NCBI GenBank assembly: GCA_947174085.1
Contig: CAMWHN010000005.1
Span: 1 to 25,685, forward strand
Length of the DNA: 25,685 bases
Direction: 5' to 3'
Source of the DNA: an uncultured Ruminococcus sp.
Lineage (GTDB): Bacteria > Bacillota > Clostridia > Oscillospirales > Ruminococcaceae
Below the pieces are notes generated by a model that did not search any database, was not told where the DNA came from, and saw only the letters and a program-made list of their open reading frames with translations. Below are positions 1 to 8,695 of the stretch, in pieces. Made by a program: the position numbers and the translations under genes. The first letter of the stretch is position 1. Each line of letters opens with the position of its first letter.

Positions 1-714
1 ATATTCTGTTGTCTGATTAGATTTTAATTTTAATAAATGCAGACCTAATTCTAATTTTAATTCTTCTTCAAATGCTAATCTATGCTTTGCCTGTAAGACT
101 TGTTCCATAGTTTCCGGTTGGTGAACATCATGAAAGGCTTTTGCAAGTGAAACTAATTGATAATAATTTCTTAATTTTTCTGGAATCGTCTCGAATTGAA
201 TTTCGTCTAATAATTGCAAACATTCTTTCATATTTGTCCGGAACATAGCACTTGTCAAGCCGGCTGTCTGAGAATATACAGCTTCTAACGGAATATTTTC
301 ATTGCTTAAAATCTTAGGATTTTGTATCATTTTTCTATTTTCATAATCATTATCTGTAATTTTACCGGACATAATATAACTTTTTCCGATTACAAGCCCC
401 TGAAATGTAAATCTCTGATTAAAAATAGTAACACCCAATTCTGTATTATCATCATCAATGGCATCTAATTTAAATATCTGCATACCGTTTCTAGCATAAA
501 CAGGATTTTTCTTACCAATAATTTTGACTTTTACAGTTGCCTGTGTACCGGAAATCACATCTTTTACGGGAACAGGCTCTCTATAATCCTGATAGGCTCT
601 TGGTAATCTCCAGAGCAAATCATAAGGCATAGTAATACCAATTTTCTTATATAAATTAGCACGTTTTTTACTAACGCTTTTTAAATTGCCAATCGGCTGA
701 AATAATCTTATCAT
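1..714 (-). CDS. recG: ATP-dependent DNA helicase RecG, N-terminal part (cut by window edge)
   Basis: The frame is open from an ATG at 714 to the window edge, giving 238 codons of the N-terminus. The protein starts MIRLFQPIGNLKSVSKKRAN, followed by a stretch containing LLWRLPRAYQDY and an OB-fold-like segment. This matches the wedge (junction-binding) domain of RecG, the helicase that remodels stalled forks and Holliday junctions. The helicase motor motifs would lie outside the window, so the call rests on the wedge domain and on gene order: Asp23 (YloU), FakA (YloV) and RecG are neighbours in many Firmicutes. An AGGAG Shine-Dalgarno sequence lies just before the ATG. A strong 12-bp hairpin sits between fakA and this gene, so its expression may be partly uncoupled from fakA. 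Confidence 0.87.
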   Translation of the reverse strand, partial: MIRLFQPIGNLKSVSKKRANLYKKIGITMPYDLLWRLPRAYQDYREPVPVKDVISGTQATVKVKIIGKKNPVYARNGMQIFKLDAIDDDNTELGVTIFNQRFTFQGLVIGKSYIMSGKITDNDYENRKMIQNPKILSNENIPLEAVYSQTAGLTSAMFRTNMKECLQLLDEIQFETIPEKLRNYYQLVSLAKAFHDVHQPETMEQVLQAKHRLAFEEELKLELGLHLLKLKSNQTTEY

Positions 715-737
715 AATAATAAACTCCTGAAAAGCAA

Positions 738-771
738 GCCGTTTTCTGTTAAATAACTCACAGAAAACGGC
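738..771 (-). other. Intercistronic hairpin between fakA and recG (attenuator or weak terminator)
   Basis: A perfect 12-bp inverted repeat (738-749 with 760-771, arm GCCGTTTTCTGT) with a 10-nt loop fills most of the fakA-recG gap. Read on the minus strand, it is followed by only a broken T-tract (TTGCTTTTC) and then directly by the recG Shine-Dalgarno. It may be a partial terminator or an mRNA-stabilising stem-loop. Confidence 0.7.
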
Positions 772-783
772 ATTGTATTTTAA

Positions 784-2433
784 TTATTCTACTGCAATAA
801 TATAATAATACACAGGCTGACCGCCATTCACAAGCATGACTTCTAATTTTTCGCCGAAACGCTCTTGTATTTTTAAATATAATTGCTGTGCAGTTTCTTC
901 GCTGACATTTTCGCCATATGTGATAGTAATAAAACCACTTTCGTTATTTACTAAACGCTTAATCAGCTTAAAAGCACCATGATTTAAATCTTTATCTGTA
1001 AATGCAAGCTTACCGTTTTCTAAAGCAAGCACTTCCCCTTTGCGAATATTATGCCCCTCTAGTTCAGAATCTCTTGCCGCAAATGTAATCTGTCCAGTAG
1101 AAACTTTTTCAAAAGCTCTTGTCATGGCAATGCGATTACCCTCTACATCAAAGCTATCATCAAATGCTAACATAGCAGATAATCCTTGTGGGATAGTTCT
1201 AGTCTGTAATACACAAACATTTCTATCTGCAAGACTAACAGCTTGCTCTGCTGACATAATAATATTTTTATTATTCGGCAACACAAATACATTTTTAGCT
1301 GGTGTTGCATGAATGGCTTTTAAAATATCATCTGTAGACGGATTCATAGTCTGACCGCCTTTGACAATGCAATCTACACCTAATTCACGGAACATGTTTT
1401 CAATTCCGTCACCAGTCGCAACGGCAACAAAACCAAATTGTTTTTCTGGTTCTGCTCGCATATAAGTCGCATCTTGTGCAGCATTTTGAGCTTCTCTAAT
1501 TCTTCCGGCATGTTGAATGCGCATATTTTCAATTTTCGGCTTAGGCTCATTCACAAACTGCCCAAATTCTAATGCTTTTTGCAAAACTAATCCGGGATTA
1601 TCCGTATGCACATGAACTTTAATAATTTCATCATCATCTACGACTACAACACAATCTCCAATTGTTTCTAAATAAGCTCTTAACTTAAACGAATCCGGAC
1701 AATCTTTTTTCTTTTCTAAAATAAATTCCGTGCAGTAAGTAAATTTAATTTCTTCGTCTAAATCTACACGACCAATTGCTGTAGTTTCTTGTTTTCTAGT
1801 AATTTCTTCTGTAGAAATAGCAGGTGTTTCGCCATGAAATACATCTAGCATTGCTTGCCAAATCGTAACTAATCCCTTGCCACCGGCATCTACAACACCA
1901 GCTTTTTTTAAAATCTCCAATTGTTCCGGCGTTTTTTCCAGAGCCTGTTCACCAGCTTTACAAATTTCTTCCCATACGGCAATTGCATCAGCATTGCCTC
2001 TTGCTGTTAATTGCGCCTGTTGAGAAGCCATTCTTGCAACTGTCAAAATAGTTCCCTCTGTTGGCTGCATAACAGATTTATAAGCACCCTGTACACCAAT
2101 TTCTAATGCATTAGCAATTTCCTGCCCCTGTGCTTCTTCCAGACCTGCAAGACCTTTGGCAAATCCTCGAAATAACAGTGATAAAATTACGCCGGAATTT
2201 CCTCTTGCACCTCGGAGCATAGCAGATGCTGATTTTTCTGCTACTTCTGAAATCGTTGCCGTATCCGGCAAAACGCTTAATTCTCGTTTTGCAGAGTTCA
2301 TTGTCATGGACATATTTGTTCCTGTATCTCCATCTGGTACAGGATAGACATTTAATTCATCAATTAATTTACGATTTTGTTCTAATTTTACGGCTGCACT
2401 GCAAATCGCATTTTTTAATATTTTCCCATTCAT
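784..2433 (-). CDS. fakA: Fatty acid kinase ATP-binding subunit FakA (YloV, DhaL-domain protein)
   Basis: This 549-residue protein matches the length and layout of FakA/YloV. An N-terminal DhaL-type kinase domain (about 1-200) carries PVPDGDTGTNM at about 31-41, whose aspartates bind Mg-ATP. A middle region and a C-terminal DegV-like half follow. FakA works with a fatty-acid-binding FakB (DegV family) to phosphorylate exogenous fatty acids for phospholipid synthesis; no fakB is in this window. The ATG at 2433 has a strong AGGAGG site. The gene lies 13 bp after the Asp23-family gene and 69 bp before recG, a conserved Firmicute order. Older annotations call the family 'DAK2 domain' or 'dihydroxyacetone kinase-like'; the DhaL motif and length make FakA the better name. 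Confidence 0.92.
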   Translation of the reverse strand: MNGKILKNAICSAAVKLEQNRKLIDELNVYPVPDGDTGTNMSMTMNSAKRELSVLPDTATISEVAEKSASAMLRGARGNSGVILSLLFRGFAKGLAGLEEAQGQEIANALEIGVQGAYKSVMQPTEGTILTVARMASQQAQLTARGNADAIAVWEEICKAGEQALEKTPEQLEILKKAGVVDAGGKGLVTIWQAMLDVFHGETPAISTEEITRKQETTAIGRVDLDEEIKFTYCTEFILEKKKDCPDSFKLRAYLETIGDCVVVVDDDEIIKVHVHTDNPGLVLQKALEFGQFVNEPKPKIENMRIQHAGRIREAQNAAQDATYMRAEPEKQFGFVAVATGDGIENMFRELGVDCIVKGGQTMNPSTDDILKAIHATPAKNVFVLPNNKNIIMSAEQAVSLADRNVCVLQTRTIPQGLSAMLAFDDSFDVEGNRIAMTRAFEKVSTGQITFAARDSELEGHNIRKGEVLALENGKLAFTDKDLNHGAFKLIKRLVNNESGFITITYGENVSEETAQQLYLKIQERFGEKLEVMLVNGGQPVYYYIIAVE

Positions 2434-2446
2434 GTTTACTATCCTC

Positions 2447-2782
2447 CTATGGTTCTACAACTTCATCAACATAGACATATACATGAGATACCGGAATCCT
2501 AACAGCATCTTCTATCACAAATTCAACTTTATGCATTAACGCCCGTATCACAACCGGAATATTCACGCCATAAATCACACGCACATGCAATGAAATAACT
2601 AATTTATCATCTTTTGTTGTAATTGCAATTGCTTTCCGCCGTCTGTCAAACAACTTATCTGCAAGTATCGGCTGTGCAAAACCTGCCACACCGAAACATT
2701 GTAATACAGTTTGTTCCGTTAGCTGTCGCAAATAATTATCAGAAACAATAATTTTCCCGATATGATTTTCCATATATAACAT
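2447..2782 (-). CDS. Asp23/Gls24-family envelope stress protein (YloU-like)
   Basis: This small protein of about 111 residues has the alternating pattern of the Asp23/Gls24 family: an N-terminal IGKIIVSDNYLRQL segment, then a basic stretch and VVIRALMHKVEFVIED. YloU homologues precede FakA in many Firmicutes, as here, and are linked to the cell envelope; the exact job is not established. Start choice: an in-frame ATG at 2791 overlaps the only Shine-Dalgarno sequence (AAAGGA, 2791-2796), so it cannot use it. The ATG at 2782 lies 8 nt downstream of that site and is preferred; the ATG at 2773 is a second option. It is the first gene of the unit driven by the promoter at 2818-2846. Confidence 0.87.
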   Translation of the reverse strand: MLYMENHIGKIIVSDNYLRQLTEQTVLQCFGVAGFAQPILADKLFDRRRKAIAITTKDDKLVISLHVRVIYGVNIPVVIRALMHKVEFVIEDAVRIPVSHVYVYVDEVVEP

Positions 2783-2817
2783 TGCTTTCATCCTTTCAAA
2801 ATATCAACATTGTATTT

Positions 2818-2846
2818 ATTATAGCATATTTTCAATAATATTACAA
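2818..2846 (-). promoter_or_regulatory. Sigma-A-type promoter for asp23-fakA-recG
   Basis: On the minus strand, TTGTAA (2841-2846), a 17-nt spacer and a perfect TATAAT (2818-2823) with an extended TG one base upstream. The predicted start lies about 30 nt before the Asp23-family start codon. Confidence 0.8.
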
Positions 2847-2894
2847 GTCCTAATTTCCAAAAGCCTTAAAAAAACTTAATTTTATTAAATCTTA

Positions 2895-2927
2895 TAAAAA
2901 AAGAGTCGGAGTGTTCCGAACTCTTTT
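2895..2927 (-). terminator. Rho-independent terminator of the dockerin gene
   Basis: The stem pairs 2899-2906 with 2920-2927 and CGGA (2907-2910) with TCCG (2915-2918), with a one-base bulge and a 4-nt loop. Read on the minus strand it is followed by a T-rich tract. It lies about 25 bp downstream of the dockerin gene's stop. Confidence 0.85.
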
Positions 2928-2950
2928 CTAGTATTATTTTATCATAATAA

Positions 2951-3715
2951 TTATAATTCATCTATTAAACCAACAATATATTGCATAACAGATAATGCAT
3001 CTGATGCGTCAACACGCCAATTTTTATTAATATCAGAAACATATTCTGAATAGCCTTGCATAGATTCTTTACCTAGAACAGTTTTCGTTATCATAACAAC
3101 ATCAGCAATACTAACTTCTCCATCTTCTGTGGCATCGCCATTAATAATATCAAATGTTTCATAACGTTGGTTACTGCCCAATGTCCATGGATTCATATAT
3201 GTTTCGTCCATATCTCGCAACAAATCATTACGAACAGCTTTCATAAATTCATCGCCAAAAATTTCTTTACCATTGCCGATATAGTCCACTTCGACTGCAT
3301 CTAACATATCTTGATCTATTTGATCTATATGAATACACCCTGGAACGACATCTGCTATACCAAAAACTGGAATATATAGTAAATCACCAATCTTAAAATT
3401 TTCGGCATTTTCTAAATAGGGTGTAAGTTGCTTTACACCAATAACTTCATGACAACTTCCAGACCAATATTTATTGCCAGTTTCTTCATTTATAGAGTAA
3501 TTTGTTAAATACGTTACAGAATAGTCATAAGGCACTGTACTATCACCGGAATAATATGCACCAGTAATAACAAAATTAGCTTTGTGATTCTCAAAATCAA
3601 AGTCATTGCACCAATCAGGATAAGTCTTAATGATTTCTGCACTTGCATTTATATGCAATGGCAAATATGCAAATGTTACAACCATTGCAAGAATAGCACT
3701 AATTTTATTTTTCAT
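2951..3715 (-). CDS. Secreted protein with C-terminal type I dockerin module
   Basis: This 254-residue protein begins with a signal peptide (basic MKNK, a hydrophobic stretch to about residue 22, likely cut after NASA). The C-terminal 64 residues form a type I dockerin with two calcium-binding F-hand repeats. Loop 1 runs from D194 to D205 (DATEDGEVSIAD). Loop 2 runs from D228 to D239 (DINKNWRVDASD) and has Trp where Gly is usual. Dockerins plug enzymes and other proteins into scaffoldins through cohesins, which points to an extracellular or cell-surface location. I do not recognise the central region (about 27-190): it has no glycosidase motif I can see and is rich in acidic and aromatic residues. 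The gene has its own promoter, an excellent GAGGAGG site and its own terminator, so it is a single-gene unit. Confidence 0.85.
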   Translation of the reverse strand: MKNKISAILAMVVTFAYLPLHINASAEIIKTYPDWCNDFDFENHKANFVITGAYYSGDSTVPYDYSVTYLTNYSINEETGNKYWSGSCHEVIGVKQLTPYLENAENFKIGDLLYIPVFGIADVVPGCIHIDQIDQDMLDAVEVDYIGNGKEIFGDEFMKAVRNDLLRDMDETYMNPWTLGSNQRYETFDIINGDATEDGEVSIADVVMITKTVLGKESMQGYSEYVSDINKNWRVDASDALSVMQYIVGLIDEL

Positions 3716-3749
3716 AAAAAAACCTCCTCTTAAATATATATCTTAGAAT

Positions 3750-3779
3750 AATATAATCTTTCACTTATATAACAATCAA
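3750..3779 (-). promoter_or_regulatory. Candidate promoter of the dockerin gene
   Basis: On the minus strand, TTGATT (3774-3779), an 18-nt spacer and TATATT (3750-3755). It is the best match in a very AT-rich gap, so chance similarity is possible. Confidence 0.45.
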
Positions 3780-3834
3780 ACAGAAAAAATATTGGATATT
3801 TTTCTAAAAAAAATTCTATAATTATATAAATCAC

Positions 3835-3871
3835 AAAAAAAGCCTTTTCTACAAATCAGAAAAGACTTTTT
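3835..3871 (-). terminator. Rho-independent terminator of the hrcA-grpE-dnaK-dnaJ operon
   Basis: The stem is AAAAAG plus CTTTTCT (3837-3850) against AGAAAAG plus CTTTTT (3858-3871), with one C/A mismatch and a 7-nt loop. On the minus strand it ends in seven T, 15 bp after the dnaJ stop. The plus-strand side is also T-rich, but no plus-strand gene needs it. Confidence 0.85.
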
Positions 3872-3885
3872 ATTTTTTATATAAA

Positions 3886-5046
3886 TTAACCACGACCGAA
3901 CAAATCGCTTAATCTATCTTTAAATGTTTTGCGTTTGGTATAATTTTTTTCACCGAGGGAATCTTCAAATGCTTTTAGCAATTCTTCTTGTTTTTTCGTG
4001 AGGTTTTTCGGCACTTCTACATTTAATCTAACATATTGGTCGCCTCTGCCGTCACGTTGCAAACGCTGAATGCCCTTGCCTTTCAAACGCTGTTTTGTAC
4101 CAGTCTGCGTACCTTTAGGAACAGTTAAATTCACATTGCCATCAATCGTAGGTACAGTAATTTCATCACCAAGTACAGCCTGTGTAAATGTAATTGGAAT
4201 ATCGCAATTCACATCAAAACCATTTCTTACAAAAATAGGGTGCGGACGAACACTCACATTTACATTCAGATTGCCATTAGGTCCGCCATTCGTACCGCAG
4301 TCACCCTCATTGGCAACACGAAGCGTTTGTCCGTCATCAATTCCAGCAGGAATATTAATAGACACTTTTTTCTGGACACGAACTCTGCCAACGCCACGGC
4401 ATTTAGAACACGGATTTTTAATTATAGTTCCCTTACCGCTACACTGTGGACAAGGTCTTTGCGAAGAAATCGCACCAAACATAGATTGCTGTGTGACACG
4501 AATCACACCACTTCCATGACAATTCGGGCAAGTTTCCGGACTTGAGCCAGCAGCAGAACCTGTGCCACTACAGTCAGTACATTTTTCTTGATGAGAAATC
4601 TGAATTTCCTGTGAAGTACCTTTACAAGCGTCCATAAAGCTAATATTCACACTGGTTACAATATCTTTACCACGTCTGGGGGCATTAGCAGAATTACTAC
4701 TACTCCGGAAACTACTGCCACCACCGCCGAAAATGCCACCAAAGACACTTTCAAAAATATCACTCATATCGCTATAGCCACCGGTAAAGCCACCGAATCC
4801 ATCCATACCGCCACCATCAAGCCCATTATGTCCGAACTGGTCATAACGCTGACGTTTTTCAGAGTCTGACAGCACAGCATAAGCTTCATTAATTTCCTTC
4901 ATTTTTTCTTCACATTCATCAGCTTTATCAGGGTGAAGGTCTGGATGATTTTCTCTTGCCATTTTTCGATAGGCTTTTTTAATTTCATCTTCACTTGCGC
5001 CTTTCTGGATACCCAGAACTTCATAATAATCACGTTTTTCAGCCAT
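3886..5046 (-). CDS. dnaJ: Chaperone protein DnaJ
   Basis: This 386-residue DnaJ (Hsp40) is complete. The J domain (about 1-70) carries the HPD motif in ENHPDLHPDK and stimulates DnaK ATPase. A Gly/Phe-rich linker follows, then a zinc-finger region with four CXXCXGXG repeats (CTDCSGTG, CPNCHGSG, CPQCSGKG, CSKCRGVG) and the C-terminal substrate-binding domains. The start is the ATG at 5046 giving MAEKRDYYEVLG, which aligns with the family start; an in-frame TTG at 5076 would add ten residues unlike DnaJ. The only good Shine-Dalgarno (AAAGGAG, 5067-5073) lies 20 nt before this ATG with a small hairpin between, so initiation may depend on mRNA folding. It is the last gene of the CIRCE-controlled operon, 91 bp after dnaK. 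Confidence 0.97.
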   Translation of the reverse strand: MAEKRDYYEVLGIQKGASEDEIKKAYRKMARENHPDLHPDKADECEEKMKEINEAYAVLSDSEKRQRYDQFGHNGLDGGGMDGFGGFTGGYSDMSDIFESVFGGIFGGGGSSFRSSSNSANAPRRGKDIVTSVNISFMDACKGTSQEIQISHQEKCTDCSGTGSAAGSSPETCPNCHGSGVIRVTQQSMFGAISSQRPCPQCSGKGTIIKNPCSKCRGVGRVRVQKKVSINIPAGIDDGQTLRVANEGDCGTNGGPNGNLNVNVSVRPHPIFVRNGFDVNCDIPITFTQAVLGDEITVPTIDGNVNLTVPKGTQTGTKQRLKGKGIQRLQRDGRGDQYVRLNVEVPKNLTKKQEELLKAFEDSLGEKNYTKRKTFKDRLSDLFGRG

Positions 5047-5054
5047 ATTTACCC

Positions 5055-5112
5055 GCCGTGACGGCACTCCTTTCAAATCAGCAACAGGGCAGTTACAACA
5101 CCACCCTATTGC
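5055..5112 (-). promoter_or_regulatory. Structured dnaK-dnaJ intercistronic leader (two stem-loops around the dnaJ ribosome binding site)
   Basis: Stem-loop 1 pairs 5081-5089 with 5104-5112 (9 bp including one G-U) around a 14-nt loop, upstream of the AAAGGAG at 5067-5073. Stem-loop 2 is a compact GCCG/CGGC hairpin with a 3-nt loop (5055-5065) between that site and the dnaJ ATG at 5046. Folding stem-loop 2 would shorten the effective spacing from 20 to 9 nt. The pairing is seen in the sequence; a regulatory role is inferred. Confidence 0.5.
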
Positions 5113-5137
5113 CTAGTCAATTATTAATTATTTTAGA

Positions 5138-6973
5138 TTATGCTTCTGTGAAATCCGCATCAATCACATCATCATCATTAGAATCAGGCTGTTCTGTAAA
5201 GCCACCAGCATTCATATTTGGGTCAACACCTGTTGCATTTGGTTGCTGATAAATTTTAGAACCGATTTCCATGAGAACTTTCTGCAATTCGTCCATTTTT
5301 GCTTTCATACTAGCAGTATCATTAGCATTAATTGCATTCTGCAATTCATCTGCTTTTGCACGAACAGCAGACTGGTCTTCAGCAGAAACTTTATCACCTA
5401 ATTCTTTGAGTGTACCCTCACACTGTAAAATCATATTTTCTGCATTATTTTTCGTATCTACTTCATCACGGCGTTTTTTATCTTCTTCGGCATAAGCTTC
5501 TGCTTCTTTCACAGCCTTATCAATATCTTCTTTTGACATATTTGTAGAAGCTGTAATAGAAATATCCTGTTCTTTGCCAGTGCCTTGGTCTTTTGCCGTA
5601 ACATGCACAATACCATTTCTGTCAATATCAAATGTTACTTCAATTCTTGGTACACCTCTCATAGCAGGAGCAATGCCGTCCAGTCTGAAAGTTCCAAGTT
5701 GTTTATTATCTCTTGCGAACTGACGTTCACCCTGTAATACATTAATATCAACAGCAGGCTGATTATCTGCATAAGTTGAGAAAACTTCTGATTTCTTAGT
5801 AGGAATCGTTGTATTTCTAGGAATCATAACTGTACAAACACCGCCAGCAGTTTCAATACCCAATGACAATGGGGTAACGTCCAGTAACATTAGACCTTCT
5901 TTGACATCACCGCCAAGAACACCGCCTTGTAAAGCCGCACCTAATGCAACGCATTCATCAGGGTTAATGCCTTTGAATGGGTCTTTGCCGATTAATTTTT
6001 TCACAGCGTCCTGTACAGCAGGGATTCTGGAAGAACCGCCAACCATTAATACTTTATCTAATTCAGACGCACGCAAACCGCTATCTTCTAAAGCTTGGCG
6101 AACAGGACCCATAGTAGCCTGTACCAAATCCGCAGTTAATTCATTAAATTTCGCCTGTGAAAGAGTCAAATTCAAATGCTTAGGACCTGTTGCATCTGCT
6201 GTAATAAATGGCAAATTAATATTAGTTGTAGGTGTAGCAGATAATTCAATTTTAGCAGATTCAGCAGCGTCTTTTAATCTCTGCATAACCATTCTGTCCT
6301 GAGACAAATCAATACCCTGTTCTTTTCTAAATTCATCAACCATCCAATTAATAATTCTCTGGTCGAAATCATCACCGCCGAGACGATTATTACCAGCCGT
6401 TGCAACAACTTGCTGATAGCCCTCACCCATTTCAATAATAGACACGTCAAACGTACCGCCACCGAGGTCATAAACCATAACTTTCTGGTCATCTTCTTTA
6501 TCAATACCATAAGACAAAGCTGCGGCTGTTGGTTCGTTAATAATTCTTTTTACAACCAGACCTGCAATCTGACCGGCATCTTTTGTTGCTTGTCTTTGTG
6601 CGTCAGTGAAATAAGCTGGAACAGTAATAACAGCTTCGTTTACAGTTTCACCGAGATAAGCTTCTGCGTCAGCTTTTAATTTCTGCAAAATCATAGCAGA
6701 AATTTCCTGTGGTGTATATTTTTTACCATCTATATCAACTTTATAATCAGAACCCATGTGACGCTTAATAGAAGAAATTGTCTTATCTGGATTTGTAATT
6801 GCCTGATTCTTAGCAACTTTACCAATCAGACGTTCACCAGTTTTAGAAAATGCAACAACAGAAGGTGTTGTTCTTGCGCCCTCTGCATTTGCAATTACAA
6901 CAGCGTTACCGCCTTCTACAACAGCTACACAAGAATTTGTTGTACCCAAGTCAATACCAATAATTTTACCCAT
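5138..6973 (-). CDS. dnaK: Molecular chaperone DnaK (Hsp70)
   Basis: This 611-residue Hsp70 is of normal Firmicute length. The actin-like ATPase domain opens with [11 protein letters not shown] (5-15) and has the phosphate motif DLGGGTFD at 169-176. The conserved interdomain linker region ([13 protein letters not shown]) is followed by the beta substrate-binding domain and a helical lid, and the tail ends DDDVIDADF. It holds and refolds unfolded proteins in the cytoplasm in an ATP cycle driven by DnaJ and GrpE. The ATG at 6973 follows an AAAGGAAG site. It lies 44 bp after grpE, and CIRCE/HrcA control from upstream of hrcA should cover it. I see nothing unusual in the protein. Confidence 0.98.
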   Translation of the reverse strand: MGKIIGIDLGTTNSCVAVVEGGNAVVIANAEGARTTPSVVAFSKTGERLIGKVAKNQAITNPDKTISSIKRHMGSDYKVDIDGKKYTPQEISAMILQKLKADAEAYLGETVNEAVITVPAYFTDAQRQATKDAGQIAGLVVKRIINEPTAAALSYGIDKEDDQKVMVYDLGGGTFDVSIIEMGEGYQQVVATAGNNRLGGDDFDQRIINWMVDEFRKEQGIDLSQDRMVMQRLKDAAESAKIELSATPTTNINLPFITADATGPKHLNLTLSQAKFNELTADLVQATMGPVRQALEDSGLRASELDKVLMVGGSSRIPAVQDAVKKLIGKDPFKGINPDECVALGAALQGGVLGGDVKEGLMLLDVTPLSLGIETAGGVCTVMIPRNTTIPTKKSEVFSTYADNQPAVDINVLQGERQFARDNKQLGTFRLDGIAPAMRGVPRIEVTFDIDRNGIVHVTAKDQGTGKEQDISITASTNMSKEDIDKAVKEAEAYAEEDKKRRDEVDTKNNAENMILQCEGTLKELGDKVSAEDQSAVRAKADELQNAINANDTASMKAKMDELQKVLMEIGSKIYQQPNATGVDPNMNAGGFTEQPDSNDDDVIDADFTEA

Positions 6974-7017
6974 AATAAAATCTTCCTTTCATGCTTATTA
7001 TTTTTAATTAAAATCTA

Positions 7018-7539
7018 TTAATTTGCAACGGCAACCATTGCCGGACGTATCAAGCGTTCTTTCAGCATATAGCCTTTCTGGAATACTTCACAAACTGTAT
7101 TTTCTGCAAATTCTTCATTTGCTTCTTCACGCTTAATTGCCTGATGAATATTTGGATTAAATTCTTCACCAAGTGCTTTGATTTCAGAAACACCCAGTTT
7201 TTCCAAAAATCCACGGAGCTGTTCTAAAATCATGCACATGCCTTTATGATATTCTTCATCATTGCAAGGCGAATCGACAGCTCTTTCAAAATTATCTACA
7301 ACAGGCAGTAATTGCTCAATACATTTTGCAGTCGCATCTCCAAACACAGCTAATTTTTCTTTTTCTGTTCTTCTGCGAAAATTTTCATAATCAGCTAACA
7401 AACGCAAATATCTATCTCTTTCTGCTTCCAGCTCATCAGAGGCTTCAATTTCATCTAAATCACTAGTATTATCTTCCAGATTTTCTGATTCAGCGTTCTG
7501 CTCCTGTTCTTCTTCACGAATTTCTTTATTTTCGTTCAC
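7018..7539 (-). CDS. grpE: Nucleotide exchange factor GrpE
   Basis: This 173-residue protein has an acidic, glutamate-rich N-terminal region of about 40 residues, a long helical segment around RYLRLLADYENFRRRTEKE (the coiled-coil dimer region), and the C-terminal beta domain ending KGYMLKERLIRPAMVAVA, which is diagnostic for GrpE. It releases ADP from DnaK. The start codon is GTG at 7539, supported by AGAAAGGAG nine bases upstream; no ATG nearby gives a better fit. It sits between hrcA (24 bp gap) and dnaK (44 bp gap) in the classic HrcA operon. Confidence 0.97.
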   Translation of the reverse strand: MNENKEIREEEQEQNAESENLEDNTSDLDEIEASDELEAERDRYLRLLADYENFRRRTEKEKLAVFGDATAKCIEQLLPVVDNFERAVDSPCNDEEYHKGMCMILEQLRGFLEKLGVSEIKALGEEFNPNIHQAIKREEANEEFAENTVCEVFQKGYMLKERLIRPAMVAVAN

Positions 7540-7563
7540 AAGAATCAGCTCCTTTCTTAATTT

Positions 7564-8616
7564 TTAATCTTCATCTTCTTCATGCAAATTACAATCTTCT
7601 GTTTGTTCAGAAATCAAATCTGTAATTTTTTTTGAAAAATATTCAATATATGGAATTATTTTAGCATAATTTAATCTCATAGGACCAATTACACCAAGAG
7701 AACCGACATTTTTTTTGCCTTTACGATAACTGGAAACAATCATACTAGAATTGCCAATTACAAAACTATTTTTATCTTCACCGAACAGCACACGAATCCC
7801 GCTAAACGAATCATCTAAAAATCCTGCTAATGCAAATTCGTCTTTTCGTTCAATAAACTTGACAATTTCCATTTTGTCCAAATCCTCGTAAGAGAACAAA
7901 TTCCTTTCTCCTTTGAATAGCAAAGCACGTTGTTTCAAATCTCTGGACAATTCAAAAATACCTTGCACCAGAGGTGCTAAACTCATCATATATGCACTCA
8001 TGGCACTTGTTAGATTTTCCATTAATTCATCTGACAAATCTGAAACAGAAATGCCCTCTAAATGCTCTGACAAATAACCAGAAAACCAATTTAACTGTTC
8101 ATGTGTCAAGTCAAATTCCAAACGACATGCTTTATTTTTAATACTGCCACCAGAAGTAATTAATAAAATCACATAAACACGTCTGCCCGTGGGAATCACT
8201 TCCACTTTAGAAATCACAGAAAATTTAGGCGAAAAATCTGAAACCACAGCACATTGCGTTAATTCCGCAAGAGCTGTTGTTGCATTCTGGATTAATAATT
8301 CTTCTGTGATACTTCCATGACTAGTCAGCATATTATCTAGTTTTGCGCATTCTTCTATTGACAAACTAGATGGCTTCATTAATTCTTCAATATAAAGCCG
8401 ATAGCCTTTAATCGTTGGCACTCGTCCGGCAGATGTATGAGGCTGTTCCAAATAGCCTAATTTTTCCAGCATTGCCATATCATTTCGGACAGTGGCGGCA
8501 GAAACATTGATATTCGGCAAAGATGCAATGACCTTTGAGCCGACAGGTTCACCGGTTCTCACATAAAAATCCACCACGGCAGCAAGTATTTTCAGCTTCC
8601 GTTCATTCATTCTCAT
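7564..8616 (-). CDS. hrcA: Heat-inducible transcription repressor HrcA
   Basis: This 350-residue HrcA has an N-terminal winged-helix domain (ERKLKILAAVVDFYVRTGEPVG then VSAATVRNDMAMLEKLGYL and HTSAGRVPT), followed by the GAF-like and insert domains of the family. It represses heat-shock operons by binding CIRCE, and GroEL helps keep it active. A perfect CIRCE lies 49 bp upstream and overlaps the predicted transcription start, so the operon should repress itself. Start choice is uncertain by two codons: ATG at 8616 or 8610, with an AAGGTG site 5 or 11 nt upstream. It is the first gene of the operon; hemW, often upstream in related species, is absent here and a sugar-transport ATPase gene lies there instead. 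Confidence 0.97.
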   Translation of the reverse strand: MRMNERKLKILAAVVDFYVRTGEPVGSKVIASLPNINVSAATVRNDMAMLEKLGYLEQPHTSAGRVPTIKGYRLYIEELMKPSSLSIEECAKLDNMLTSHGSITEELLIQNATTALAELTQCAVVSDFSPKFSVISKVEVIPTGRRVYVILLITSGGSIKNKACRLEFDLTHEQLNWFSGYLSEHLEGISVSDLSDELMENLTSAMSAYMMSLAPLVQGIFELSRDLKQRALLFKGERNLFSYEDLDKMEIVKFIERKDEFALAGFLDDSFSGIRVLFGEDKNSFVIGNSSMIVSSYRKGKKNVGSLGVIGPMRLNYAKIIPYIEYFSKKITDLISEQTEDCNLHEEDED

Positions 8617-8664
8617 TCACGCACCTTAACAATATCATCTGCATTTTTTTATTTTTTTAACTTG

Positions 8665-8691
8665 TTAGCACTCTCATTCTTTGAGTGCTAA
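8665..8691. promoter_or_regulatory. CIRCE operator (HrcA binding site)
   Basis: A perfect match to the CIRCE consensus: TTAGCACTC, 9-nt spacer, GAGTGCTAA, with every arm position matching. The predicted start of the hrcA promoter falls within it, so bound HrcA would block initiation. Confidence 0.98.
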
Positions 8692-8695
8692 ACTT

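Noticed and set aside
5092..5126. Internal promoter for dnaJ (TTGACT-17-TGTAAC on the minus strand)
   Set aside because: The -10 box lacks the key second A and the segment is used by the 9-bp stem-loop; too weak to call.
4070..6679. Several plus-strand open frames of 70-150 codons opposite dnaJ and dnaK
   Set aside because: They are shadows of highly conserved genes on the other strand, with low-complexity translations and no ribosome binding sites or family motifs.
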